Source: Betaproteobacteria bacterium (lineage in GTDB: Bacteria > Pseudomonadota > Gammaproteobacteria > Burkholderiales > SG8-41). Taken from it: DNA of 64,000 nt. The number at the start of each line of letters is the position of its first letter. The first letter of the stretch is position 1. The notes under the pieces were generated by a model that was not told the DNA's origin, did no database searches, and was given only the letters and a program-made list of their open reading frames with translations. Shown in pieces: positions 1 to 8,819 of this stretch. A program made the position numbers and the translations under genes. The stretch lies in assembly GCA_028292435.1 (NCBI GenBank), contig JAQGMI010000039.1, forward strand, positions 1-64,000, read 5' to 3'.

Positions 1-519
1 GATGGTGATGCTTTCGCGGGTGACAACTTTCATATCCAGTGTCCACTCGTCTTCCGCGTCGTCACGGCGTATCCCGCGGAATACCGTCGTCCACTTGCGG
101 CCAACGCGGTATTCGTCGGTAAAAACCTGATTGTTCACGAAGCTCTGGCCGCGCGGATTGCGGATCTGATTGCCGAGCAGATCGGTAATGCGGCCATTGC
201 CATAGATGACTTCGCTGTCGGTCACTTCCTTAACCATGCCGCCGCGCACTTCACTCGTTTCGAGTTTGGTCAATACGTCGACGATGCGATAACGATAGCG
301 GTCGCCGACCTTCCAGTTCGAATCGGTTCTGGCGGTGCCTTTTGTAAATGGATTCCCGCCTGCCGCCAGTTCCGACGACAGGCCGGCGACGACCGCGGAA
401 GGCACATTGCGCGCGACCATCGGCAAAATTTCATTCTTGATGGCGCGGTCAATTTGTTCCGCGCTCATCGAGTCGGGAAAGTCGATCTTGCCAAAACCTT
501 CGATGTTGACTATCGGCAT
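1..519 (-). pseudogene. Out-of-frame C-terminal part of the caspase-like gene, cut by the left edge
   Basis: On the minus strand the frame one step away from the upstream caspase gene is open from about position 585 to the window edge. It reads as a soluble beta-rich domain with stretches such as NPFTKGTARTDSNWKVGDRY and ITDLLGNQIRNPRGQSFVNN. This type of domain normally follows the peptidase domain in one polypeptide in betaproteobacterial caspase-family proteins. The two frames overlap between 527 and 585, so a one-base indel there would join them. A separate start is possible at ATG 519 with GAGG just upstream, so a second, translationally coupled gene cannot be excluded. The 3' end lies outside the window. 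Confidence 0.55.
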
Positions 520-526
520 GCCCGCC

Positions 527-1636
527 TCATTGCACGCGCGTGGGTTGGTAGACGAAATCGGCGGCGCCGCCTGACGCAGGCTTCAGCGGCCCGCCCACGG
601 CGGCGACCTGCACCGCGATTTCGCGCTTGGCGAGCAATCGGGTCAGCCGGAAATTCGCCAGCTCGAAAAATTTTCCGCTCGGATATTTGCGCAGGTACTC
701 TTCAATCGGCGCCGCGTCCCTGCTGTCCTTGATTTTGTCCCAGCCGGCAAGTTCTTCCTCAAATTGTTTTTCCACGTCCGCTTCCGACAGCTTCACCACC
801 TGCTTTAGCGGCTGAAAATAGAAATCTTCTTCGAGCGAAGTGCTTTCCCACGGAATCTGCCGGCCTTCGGAGCGCCGGCGTACGGCAAGGCGCACGCGCT
901 TAAACACGTCCTCGATTTTGGCGGCGGGCGCATTCAGCTCGCGCAGCAGATTCTCAGTGTAAAGGCCGTTCTGTCCTTCGCCGTCGGCAGCCGTGTTGCC
1001 CGGCGAGGTTGCGTAAGCGAGCAGCGAGCCTGGCGGTGCATCGAACTGGGACAGGCCTTTCTGCTCGATCGGCACTTTGTTGCCGAACGGATTGTCGCGG
1101 CAGGCGTCGAGAATGATGACGTTCATCGGGTTCGCCGCCTTGACCAGTCCTTGCAGCACGGAATTTAATTCGACCGTTTTGTCGCGCATGTCCTCGAGCT
1201 TCTGGACGTCGGCGTCAACTGGAATCAAATAGTTGCGCCACGCAAGCTGGGCACCGTGACCGGCGTAATAAAACAGGCCGACGCCTTTCGTTTTGCCAAG
1301 AGTGCCGCCGAACGCCTGGATTGAACTGGCCATCTGCGCGCGGCTCGCATCGAGCAGCAAGTCGACTTTGAAGCCGAGCTTCTGCAATTCACCGCCGATG
1401 GCCTTCGCGTCATTGACGGGATTGCGCAGCGGCGACTGCGAATAATTGGTGTTGCCGATCACGAGCGCCGTTCGCGGCAGCGTACTCAACGCGGAATCGG
1501 ATTGGGCGGAGGCGTCGGGAATCCAGAACGGCAGCGTCGCCGACGAAGCGAGCAGTCCGGCTTGTTTCAGCCAGCGGCGGCGCGCCTGCTCCAAACGTGA
1601 ACGTTGGTGGTCCTGCATCGAGCGCAAGTCTCGCAT
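527..1636 (-). CDS. Caspase-family (peptidase C14) protein with Tat signal
   Basis: This is an exported caspase-like cysteine peptidase, probably acting in the periplasm. The N-terminus has an RRRWLKQ twin-arginine motif (residues 19-25) followed by a hydrophobic segment ending near DASAQS (41-46), which suggests Tat export. The p20-like fold begins at RTALVIGNTNY (55-65). The catalytic pair is visible as His127 in YYAGHGAQ and Cys179 in IILDACRDNPF. A helical stretch (about 270-340) follows. The protein then stops after a low-complexity linker, although a further domain is encoded in another frame downstream, so this 369-residue product is probably truncated. MQDHQ at residue 7 is an alternative start. 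Substrate is unknown. Confidence 0.8.
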   Translation of the reverse strand: MRDLRSMQDHQRSRLEQARRRWLKQAGLLASSATLPFWIPDASAQSDSALSTLPRTALVIGNTNYSQSPLRNPVNDAKAIGGELQKLGFKVDLLLDASRAQMASSIQAFGGTLGKTKGVGLFYYAGHGAQLAWRNYLIPVDADVQKLEDMRDKTVELNSVLQGLVKAANPMNVIILDACRDNPFGNKVPIEQKGLSQFDAPPGSLLAYATSPGNTAADGEGQNGLYTENLLRELNAPAAKIEDVFKRVRLAVRRRSEGRQIPWESTSLEEDFYFQPLKQVVKLSEADVEKQFEEELAGWDKIKDSRDAAPIEEYLRKYPSGKFFELANFRLTRLLAKREIAVQVAAVGGPLKPASGGAADFVYQPTRVQ

Positions 1637-1778
1637 TGCGACGGACGCGGCGTCAACCTGTGCCGCGCGGGTTGCGGGCTTGCGCCGTCACGGTCACAAT
1701 TCGGACGCAAGCGATTTAACGAACCAATCGCGCGTCCTGTACCCTTAGGGACGTGCCGATTTCACTCATGAGGTTGCA

Positions 1779-3149
1779 ATGACTACTGTCGTCGAACAAC
1801 TAAGCGCCTATGCCGGCGCGCTGCGCTATGAAGACTTGCCCGCTGTTGTTGTTGCGCAGGCCAAGCGACTGATCATCGATTCGGTCGGCTGCGCGCTCGG
1901 CGGTTACTCGAGCGAGCCGGCGAAGATAGCGCGCGAAATGGCGGCGACCGTCACCAGCAGCATGCCGGCGACGCTGCTCGGCAGCGGCCAGCGCACGAGC
2001 CTGGACCTTGCGACATTCGCGAACGGCGTGATGATTCGATTTCTGGATTTCAACGACGGCTATACGAGCACCGGCGAGTCGGGTCATCCGAGCGACAGCA
2101 TCGCGGCGATTCTGACCGTCGCCGATGCGTTTCATCGCAGCGGAAAGGAAGTTATTGTCGCGACCGTTCTTGCCTACGAAGTCTTCTGCCGCATCTGCGA
2201 TCAGGTTGATCTGAAACCGATCGGTTTCGACCACGTGACGGTCGGCGGCATGGCGAGCACCGCTGCGGCCGCGCGGCTGTTCGGATTAAGTGGAAAGCAA
2301 TTCGAGCAGGCAATGAATCTCGGCATTGCACCGAATATCGCGCTGTATCAGACGCGCATCGGTCACGTGTCGATGTGGAAGGGTTGCGCCTACGCGAATG
2401 CCAGTCGCAATGCCGTGTTTGCAACGATGCTCGCCTCGCGCGGCATGACCGGCCCGGCGCCGATCTTCGAAGGCGTCGGCGGCTACTTCAAGGCGGTCAC
2501 CCGCGCGCCGTTTCAGTTGCCGGCCTTTGGCGGCCCTGACACGCCGTACAAAATCCTCGAGTGCAGCATCAAGCGCTATCCGCTCGGGCAGTATTCGCAG
2601 ACGGTGGTGCAGGCGGCGCTCGAATTGCGCGGCAAGGTTGCGAATGCTGAAGAGATTGCGGAGATCCGCATCGAAACCGTCACCGCCGCCGTGCGCCTGA
2701 TGGCGGGTGACCCCGAGAAGTGGACGCCCGCGACGCGTGAAACCGCGGACCACAGCATGCCGTATATCGTAGCGGTCGCGCTTATTTACGGAACCGTCGA
2801 GTCGCAGCACTTCGACGAGCGCTATTTGCGTGATCCGGCAATACTGGCGCTCGCACAACGCGTGAAGGTGGCGATTTCGGCAGAAGCCGACCGTCACATG
2901 CCGCATGCCATGCGCTGCGATTTCACGCTGGTGACGAAGTCGGGCGCAACGCACAAAACTGTCGTCGACTATCACAAGGGCCACTATCGAAATCCAATGA
3001 CCGATGCCGAGGTCGAAGCCAAGTTCCGGCCGCTCGCAGCCGAAGTTTTGACTTCCGCGCAGACTGACCGCCTTCTGGCGGCGTTGTGGCGACTCGATGA
3101 GCAACCGCTAATGCATGATGTGATGGCGCTGACGGTGGGCGGCAAATGA
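1779..3149 (+). CDS. MmgE/PrpD family protein (first of three)
   Basis: A 456-residue MmgE/PrpD-fold protein, the family that includes 2-methylcitrate dehydratase PrpD and cis-aconitate decarboxylase. The family-typical N-terminal helical region is present, with LIIDSVGCALGGYSSEPAKI near residues 30-50 and FLDFNDGY with GHPSD near 88-105. The substrate cannot be read from sequence, and no methylcitrate synthase or prpB/C genes lie nearby, so propionate catabolism is not implied. The ATG at 1779 has GAGGT upstream. The stop overlaps the start of the following Bug receptor (ATGA), so the two are probably translated together, a pairing that is common in Burkholderiales catabolic loci. Confidence 0.85.
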   Translation: MTTVVEQLSAYAGALRYEDLPAVVVAQAKRLIIDSVGCALGGYSSEPAKIAREMAATVTSSMPATLLGSGQRTSLDLATFANGVMIRFLDFNDGYTSTGESGHPSDSIAAILTVADAFHRSGKEVIVATVLAYEVFCRICDQVDLKPIGFDHVTVGGMASTAAAARLFGLSGKQFEQAMNLGIAPNIALYQTRIGHVSMWKGCAYANASRNAVFATMLASRGMTGPAPIFEGVGGYFKAVTRAPFQLPAFGGPDTPYKILECSIKRYPLGQYSQTVVQAALELRGKVANAEEIAEIRIETVTAAVRLMAGDPEKWTPATRETADHSMPYIVAVALIYGTVESQHFDERYLRDPAILALAQRVKVAISAEADRHMPHAMRCDFTLVTKSGATHKTVVDYHKGHYRNPMTDAEVEAKFRPLAAEVLTSAQTDRLLAALWRLDEQPLMHDVMALTVGGK

Positions 3150-4108
3150 TCAGATCATTGCTGTTTGTTGCTACCTGCGGTGCATTCGGCCATGCGGTGG
3201 CGGCGGAGGAAATATATCCGGCGCGGCCGATCCGTTTGCTCGTGCCGTTTCCGCCGGGCGGCGGCGCGGACACGCTCGGCCGCATCATCACACCGAAGTT
3301 GTCGGCCGCGCTTGGCCAGCAATGGGTCATCGATAATCGAGGTGGCGCGGCAGGCAATCTCGCGACGGAAGTGGTTGCGCGAGCGGCGCCCGATGGTTAC
3401 ACGCTGCTGCTCGACTTCAGTACCGCCCTGACGGTCAACCCGAACCTGTACAAGCTGCCGTTCGATGTCATCAAAGATCTGCAGCCGATCTGCATGATTG
3501 CCAGCGCGCAATACATGCTGGTCCTGCATCCGTCGGTCAAAGCGGACAACATTAAAGACTTCATCGAGTATGTGAAAGCGAACCCGGGCAAGTTGAATTA
3601 CGCGTCGGCAGGTGTCGGCAGTCCGTTGCATCTCGCCGCGGAACTATTCAAGTATCGCGGCAAGCTCAATCTCGTGCACGTCCCGTATAAGGGCGGCGGC
3701 CCGGCTGCGGCGGCGGTGCTGGGCGGCGAGGCGCAGGTTTTGTTCGGCAGCTTCGCATCGTCACATCCGCATGTGAAGAGCGGACGCCTGAAGGGGCTCG
3801 CCGTAACGGGATTGAAGCGCAGTGCGGTTGCACCGGATATTCCGACGATTGCGGAAAGCGCGTTTCCCGGTTTCGACGTGACTGCCTGGTACGGATTCTC
3901 GGCGCCGGCGAAAACATCGCCTGGCATCGTCAAGCGCCTGTACGACGAGACGATGAAAGCGATCAAGCTGCCTGACGTGCAGGAGGCGCTGTCGCGTCAG
4001 GGGCTCGACGAGTCGCCGCTGGGGCCGGCTGAATTCGCGGCGCGGATCAAAAAGGAAACGGCCGTCTGGGCGAAGCTCATCAAAGACGCCGGCATACACG
4101 CCGATTAG
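3146..4108 (+). CDS. Bug-type (TctC) tripartite tricarboxylate transporter substrate-binding protein
   Basis: A 320-residue periplasmic solute receptor of the Bug/TctC family, which captures carboxylates for TctAB-type transporters. The signal peptide is MIRSLLFVATCGAFGHAVAA. It is followed by YPARPIRLLVPFPPGGGADT, the family hallmark of an N-terminal beta strand plus glycine-rich ligand loop. The internal VHVPYKGGGPAAAAVLGG motif and the length are standard. It overlaps the upstream MmgE/PrpD gene by 4 bases. No membrane components (TctA, TctB) are encoded anywhere in the window, so it is an orphan receptor that must use a transporter encoded elsewhere. Ligand is unknown. Confidence 0.9.
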   Translation: MIRSLLFVATCGAFGHAVAAEEIYPARPIRLLVPFPPGGGADTLGRIITPKLSAALGQQWVIDNRGGAAGNLATEVVARAAPDGYTLLLDFSTALTVNPNLYKLPFDVIKDLQPICMIASAQYMLVLHPSVKADNIKDFIEYVKANPGKLNYASAGVGSPLHLAAELFKYRGKLNLVHVPYKGGGPAAAAVLGGEAQVLFGSFASSHPHVKSGRLKGLAVTGLKRSAVAPDIPTIAESAFPGFDVTAWYGFSAPAKTSPGIVKRLYDETMKAIKLPDVQEALSRQGLDESPLGPAEFAARIKKETAVWAKLIKDAGIHAD

Positions 4109-4129
4109 CGTGATTGAATCGTTTCGTTT

Positions 4130-5539
4130 CTAAGCTGTGTAAAGCTTCCGCAGCGCGCGCACGTCCGGGATACGGTCGAAATGCCACAAAGTATGGAGCA
4201 GTGCGGTGCTGCGCTTTTTGCCGAGGATCGGCACGATCAGGTCGAGCGCTTTCTCGGTTTCTTCCGCCGGCGTCAATGGATTTTCCGAACTGCCTTTGGC
4301 TGCCATCGTTTGATGATTGAGCACGCGGCCGTCCTTCAAGCGCACTTCCATCACGCAGCGCCAGCGGCGTTGCACGTCCGTGAGCGATGCGTCGCCGACC
4401 GCTTCGATGCGCTGGCGCACGGCGAGGACTTTCGCGTCCTGCATGCGGCGAAAACTATGCGCAGATTTGAATGAAACGTTGCCGTCGACAAGCATGACGG
4501 CGAGCAAGTGCTGAACGGATATATCGGGTGAAGCGCGGTTGTTGACGATCTCGAGTTCCTTGTCCGGCATACGCGCGATAACTTTTTCGACATCGGCCGC
4601 CTTTATGCCATGTTCGACGATCAGATCGCGCAGCACGTGCATCGGTCCCTGGATCGGCCCGCCCACCGGCCAGCGCTTAATGCCGGCGCGCATGATTTCG
4701 TAGTCCGTGCCAAGGCCGCGCACCATTTCATCGCGATCGACGTCTTCAGGCGCAAACGTAAAAAAGAAATCGCGCTCGCCCGAAAAAATATCTTCGACGC
4801 CGGTCCAGCCGTGCGTGACCATCAACGCCGCCTGCGTGCCGTTGTGCGCCGGCATGCCGCCCATCGCGTACGCTTTCTCGATGTGCTCGGGATCGCGGAA
4901 CATCGTATAAAGGCCCGCGGTTTGCTGGCCCGCATATGAAAGCATCCACCGGACCTTGCGCGGGTTAAGCCGCAGCAGCGTGCCGGCGGCCGCTGCTGCG
5001 CCGAATACCTGGCCTGTCGCCGCGGCATGGTGACCGGAACGCAGATACGGCATTGGCTTCAACGTAAGCAGCATGCGCGAGCAGATGTCATAACCGAGCA
5101 CGATTGCGCGCATCACCGCTTTGCCCGACAGGCGGTTTTGTTCGCCGATCGCCAGCGCGGCGGGCACGACGCTGGTGCCCGGATGCGTAAGCGAAGGCGG
5201 GTGCGTGTCGTCGGTCTCGTCGGCGTGCCCGAACATGCCATTGGCCAGCGCGGCATTTTGCGGTGTCGTGACCATGCGCGTGCCGATGATGCCGGCAACT
5301 GGCTTGCCGCCGAGCGTTTTCGCGTAAGCAATCGCTTTCTCGCCCGGCAACAGGCGCGAGCCCGAAATCATGGCGGCGAATGTGTCGACGATATGCAGCC
5401 GCGCGCGAGCGATGACTGCGGGCGGCAGCGGACGCGTGGCGGCAGCGGCGATATACGCGCTGAGTTTCAGCATCATGGGTGATACGGTGTCTGGTTTCAT
5501 CGCAGTGAGCGTCGGTGATGGATGCGGCAAGCTGCCCAT
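4130..5539 (-). CDS. MmgE/PrpD family protein (second copy)
   Basis: A 469-residue MmgE/PrpD-fold protein encoded opposite to its neighbours. Typical elements are HIVDTFAAMISGSRLLPGEK near residues 49-68, GHADETDDTHPPSLTHPGT near 105-123, and a C-terminal region ending in a DLIVPILGKK-like stretch. It diverges from the DapA-like gene at 5623, so the roughly 80-base gap probably holds back-to-back promoters. The start is uncertain: ATG 5539 gives the longest form and ATG 5500 (MKPDTVSP) is equally plausible, as neither has a clear Shine-Dalgarno. It is divergent in sequence from the other two copies, which argues for different substrates rather than recent duplication. Confidence 0.85.
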   Translation of the reverse strand: MGSLPHPSPTLTAMKPDTVSPMMLKLSAYIAAAATRPLPPAVIARARLHIVDTFAAMISGSRLLPGEKAIAYAKTLGGKPVAGIIGTRMVTTPQNAALANGMFGHADETDDTHPPSLTHPGTSVVPAALAIGEQNRLSGKAVMRAIVLGYDICSRMLLTLKPMPYLRSGHHAAATGQVFGAAAAAGTLLRLNPRKVRWMLSYAGQQTAGLYTMFRDPEHIEKAYAMGGMPAHNGTQAALMVTHGWTGVEDIFSGERDFFFTFAPEDVDRDEMVRGLGTDYEIMRAGIKRWPVGGPIQGPMHVLRDLIVEHGIKAADVEKVIARMPDKELEIVNNRASPDISVQHLLAVMLVDGNVSFKSAHSFRRMQDAKVLAVRQRIEAVGDASLTDVQRRWRCVMEVRLKDGRVLNHQTMAAKGSSENPLTPAEETEKALDLIVPILGKKRSTALLHTLWHFDRIPDVRALRKLYTA

Positions 5540-5622
5540 ATTAACCGATTCGATTCCATGCGTTTGCGGGGAGTCTGGTGCGTCGTTATACTGGCCGCCA
5601 CCATTTTCCCGCGGGGATTCCC

Positions 5623-6567
5623 ATGGCTAAACAATGGAATTACAAAGGCATCATTCCGGCGCTCGCGCTCCCGCTCAAAGCCGATTATTCAGTCGACGAA
5701 GCAGACCTGCGCCGGCTGACGAGCTGGCTTGCGACGTTCAAAGGCATTTCCGCGCTGATGACCAATGGTCACACTGGCGATGTCTTCAGTCTTACGCTCA
5801 AGGAGCGCGTCGAAGTCACCCGCATTGTTGCCGATGAATTGAAAGGCAAGCTGCCGGTGATCTCAGCTGTCACCGCCGAAGGCATCCACGAAGCCATCGA
5901 GCATGCGTTGCAGCAGAAAGCGGCGGGCGCGTCAGGACTCGACATCATGCCGCCACACCATTGGCTGCGCTTCGGAATGCGGCCGGAGCACGTGGTCGAA
6001 TATTTTGCGGCAATCGGTGAGGCGAGCGGGCTTGATCTCGCCGTGCACGTCTATCCCTCGTGGTCGAAAGCGAGCTACAGCTGCGAAGTGCTGGCGGACC
6101 TCGCGCGCCTCCCGTGGGTAAAGGTGTTTAAAGTCGGCACCCGCGAGATGAACAAGTATGCGCGCGACATCGAAGCGATTCGAAAAGCCGATGCTGACGT
6201 CGCGGTGCTGACGTGTCATGACGAGTATCTGCTGGCATCGATGGTGCAGGGCGTCGACGGGGGACTGCTCGGCTTCGCGTCGTTTATTCCCGAACTGATT
6301 CTCGAACTGGTGAACGCAGTCAACGCGGGCGACTTGAAGCGCGCCATGGATTGCCAGGCTCGCATCAATCCGCTCAAGGATATCGTTTACGGCATGGGCG
6401 AGCCGACCGGCGACGCGCACGCGCGCATGAAGTACGCGATGGTGCTCGCCGGCCGCTTGAGTTCGCCCGTTGTGCGGCCGCCGACCCACCAGCCCGACGA
6501 AGCGACATGCAAAAAAATTGCCGACGTGCTGCGCGCCGCCGGCATGCTGCACAAGCAAGCAGCCTGA
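5623..6567 (+). CDS. DapA-family class I aldolase/lyase
   Basis: A 314-residue protein of the dihydrodipicolinate synthase/N-acetylneuraminate lyase family, (beta/alpha)8 barrels that form a Schiff base with a 2-oxo acid. TNGHTGDVFSLT (residues 47-58) replaces the usual GTTGE loop. HVYPSWS supplies the conserved Tyr (about 144), and VFKVGTRE the probable Schiff-base Lys (about 170). The start at 5623 is chosen because GGGGA lies 6 bases upstream and homology begins there; the frame is open further upstream. True DapA is unlikely given the catabolic neighbours. A role in oxo-acid aldol cleavage or dehydration is inferred. The following receptor gene begins 1 base after this stop. Confidence 0.85.
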   Translation: MAKQWNYKGIIPALALPLKADYSVDEADLRRLTSWLATFKGISALMTNGHTGDVFSLTLKERVEVTRIVADELKGKLPVISAVTAEGIHEAIEHALQQKAAGASGLDIMPPHHWLRFGMRPEHVVEYFAAIGEASGLDLAVHVYPSWSKASYSCEVLADLARLPWVKVFKVGTREMNKYARDIEAIRKADADVAVLTCHDEYLLASMVQGVDGGLLGFASFIPELILELVNAVNAGDLKRAMDCQARINPLKDIVYGMGEPTGDAHARMKYAMVLAGRLSSPVVRPPTHQPDEATCKKIADVLRAAGMLHKQAA

Positions 6568-6568
6568 C

Positions 6569-7522
6569 GTGCGAGTGTTGGCGGCAACGATGCTGATTGC
6601 CGCGTCGCTTGCGAGCGCGCAGGACTTTCCGGTCAAGCCCATTCGCTTCGTCGTGCCGTATGCGCCGGGCGGCGCCTCTGATGTCACTGCGCGGCTGCTT
6701 GGGCAGAAGATGACGGAAGCGTGGGGGCAAACCGTTGCCGTGGACAATCGCGCCGGCGCCAACGGCATTGTCGCACTCGAGTTCGTCGCCAAGTCGCCTG
6801 CCGACGGCTACACAATATTGATGGCGAATCTGGGGCCGAACGCGATTAATCCCGCGGTGTACAGCAAGTTGCCGTACGATGCGGTCAAGGATTTTTCCGC
6901 CGTGACACTGACAACGCTGGTTCCCAACATTCTCGTGGTGAATCCGTATCTGCCGGCGCGCACGCTCAAGGAAATTTTTGTGCTCGCGCGCGCGAAGCCC
7001 GATCAATTGAGCTACGGCACCGGCGGCTACGGGTCATCGAACCATCTCTCGATGGAATTGATGAAGTCGATGACCGGCATTCGCATTACGCACGTCCCGT
7101 ACAAAGGCGACGTGCCGGCGATGACGGACGCGATGGCCGGGCAAATCGCGATGAGCGTGCCGACCGTGGTCGCCGCAACGCCATATGTGAAATCGGGCAA
7201 GCTGCGCGGCATCGCTGTTACGAGCAAGGCGCGCGTGCGATCCTTGCCCGACGTGCCGACGGTTGCCGAGGCCGCGGTGCCCGGGTTCGAATCAGTCTCG
7301 TGGGGCGGTGTGATGGCGCCGGGCGGCACGCCGCCGGCAATCGTCAACAGGCTGAATACGGAAATCGTGCGCATCCTCAAGTTGCCCGACATGCAGGAGC
7401 GCCTGCAAGCGCTGGGCGCCGAAGTAGTCGGCAGCTCACCCGCCGAGTTCGCGACCTATCTCGCAGCCGAAATCGATCGCTGGAGCAAAGTCGCCAAGGC
7501 TGCAAGCGTCAAACTTGATTGA
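6569..7522 (+). CDS. Bug-type substrate-binding protein (second)
   Basis: A 317-residue TctC-family periplasmic receptor. The mature part starts QDFPVKPIRFVVPYAPGGAS, the canonical Bug N-terminus, and ITHVPYKGDVPAMTDAMAG is the usual internal motif. The start is chosen at GTG 6569 because it gives a short but complete signal peptide (VRVLAATMLIAASLASA). GTG 6575 and ATG 6590 would leave it without a charged n-region. Only one base separates it from the upstream aldolase gene, so the two are almost certainly co-transcribed and their substrates may be related. As with the first receptor, no TctA/TctB partner is present. Confidence 0.88.
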   Translation: MRVLAATMLIAASLASAQDFPVKPIRFVVPYAPGGASDVTARLLGQKMTEAWGQTVAVDNRAGANGIVALEFVAKSPADGYTILMANLGPNAINPAVYSKLPYDAVKDFSAVTLTTLVPNILVVNPYLPARTLKEIFVLARAKPDQLSYGTGGYGSSNHLSMELMKSMTGIRITHVPYKGDVPAMTDAMAGQIAMSVPTVVAATPYVKSGKLRGIAVTSKARVRSLPDVPTVAEAAVPGFESVSWGGVMAPGGTPPAIVNRLNTEIVRILKLPDMQERLQALGAEVVGSSPAEFATYLAAEIDRWSKVAKAASVKLD

Positions 7523-7620
7523 TGCAGGCGCGGGGGCCCAAGATTGAGTTATTCCCGATCCGAAGTCATGAAGCCTCGCTTGGCCGATCCACATTCTTCA
7601 ATTCACAATTCTGACCTCAA

Positions 7621-8790
7621 ATGAAAATCACTGCTATTCACGAAACCGTTGCACCGATCAGCTCCGACATCCGTAACGCTTATATCGATTTCAGCAAAAT
7701 GACGGCGAGCGTCGTCGCCGTCGTGACGGACGTCAAGCGCAACGGTAAATACGTCGTTGGCTACGGGTTCAACTCGAACGGCCGTTACGCGCAAAGCGGT
7801 TTGCTGCGCGAGCGATTCATTCCGCGCATCATGGGCGCGGATCCGAAGACGCTGATCGACGACACGGGCGATAACCTCGACCCGCACAAGATCTGGGCGT
7901 GCGCGATGTCGAATGAAAAGCCGGGCGGTCACGGCGAGCGTTCGGTCGCGGTCGGCGTCATCGACATGGCCGTGTGGGATGCGGTCGCCAAGATCGAAGG
8001 CAAGCCTTTGTATCGCGTGCTCGGCGAGCGCTATCGCGGCGGCGACGTCGACGACAAAGTGTTCGTCTACGCGGCTGGCGGCTATTACTATCCCGGCAAA
8101 AACGTCAAGGCGCTGCAGGACGAGATGAAAAAATATCTCGATCTTGGCTATTCGGTCGTCAAGATAAAAATCGGTGGCGAGTCGCTGGCAGACGATATTA
8201 AGCGCATCGAAGCCGTAATCAAGGTCGTCGGTGATGGCAAGAATCTGGCGGTCGATGCGAACGGCCGCTTTGACCTTAAGACTGCGATTGAATATGCGCG
8301 CGCGTTGAAACCGTACGGCTTGTTTTGGTACGAAGAGGCCGGCGATCCACTCGATTATTCGCTGCAGGCCGAGCTTGCGCATCATTACGAAGGACCGATG
8401 GCGACCGGCGAAAATCTTTTTTCGATGCAGGACGCGCGTAACCTGATTCGTCACGGCGGCATGCGGCCGGAGCGCGACTGGCTGCAGTTCGACTGTGCGT
8501 TGTCGTACGGGCTGGTCGAATACCTGCGCACGCTCGAGATGTTGAAACGGCATGCATGGTCGCCACGCCGCTGCGTGCCGCATGGCGGGCACCAGATGTC
8601 GCTCAACATCGCCGCGGGTCTGGGCCTGGGCGGCAACGAATCGTATCCCGATGTGTTCCAGCCGTTCGGCGGCTTTGCCGATGGCGCGCCGGTCGTCAAT
8701 AGCTACGTGACGATGCCGGACGTACCGGGCGTCGGGTTCGAGGCCAAGCCGAAGCTCCATGCCGTCATGAAAAATCTGGCGTCGGGCTGA
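7621..8790 (+). CDS. D-tartrate dehydratase-like enolase-superfamily enzyme
   Basis: A 389-residue mandelate racemase/muconate lactonizing-type enzyme that closely resembles D-tartrate dehydratase (TarD) of Bradyrhizobium as I remember it. The active-site set is complete: KIK at 181-183, Asp212 in VDANGRF, Glu238 in WYEEAGD, Glu264 in ATGENLF and His321 in PHGGHQMSLNIA. Each sits one residue before the position I recall for the characterised enzyme (Lys184, Asp213, Glu239, Glu265, His322). Segments such as NAYIDFSKMT and WLQFDCALSYGL are typical of that subgroup. It would dehydrate D-tartrate to oxaloacetate in the cytoplasm. The gene is separated from the upstream receptor by about 100 bases and runs with the downstream flavoenzyme gene. 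Confidence 0.88.
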   Translation: MKITAIHETVAPISSDIRNAYIDFSKMTASVVAVVTDVKRNGKYVVGYGFNSNGRYAQSGLLRERFIPRIMGADPKTLIDDTGDNLDPHKIWACAMSNEKPGGHGERSVAVGVIDMAVWDAVAKIEGKPLYRVLGERYRGGDVDDKVFVYAAGGYYYPGKNVKALQDEMKKYLDLGYSVVKIKIGGESLADDIKRIEAVIKVVGDGKNLAVDANGRFDLKTAIEYARALKPYGLFWYEEAGDPLDYSLQAELAHHYEGPMATGENLFSMQDARNLIRHGGMRPERDWLQFDCALSYGLVEYLRTLEMLKRHAWSPRRCVPHGGHQMSLNIAAGLGLGGNESYPDVFQPFGGFADGAPVVNSYVTMPDVPGVGFEAKPKLHAVMKNLASG

Positions 8791-8819
8791 ACGCAATCGA
8801 GTATTGAACGAGATTAACG

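Noticed and set aside
1446..1748. Plus-strand frame opposite the caspase start
   Set aside because: Antisense to the Tat signal region and without homology; the caspase gene explains the composition.
7603..8796. Long minus-strand frame (about 397 codons) opposite the tartrate-dehydratase-like gene
   Set aside because: It is an antisense shadow of a gene with a full set of catalytic motifs; its product is rich in His/Arg with no recognisable domain.
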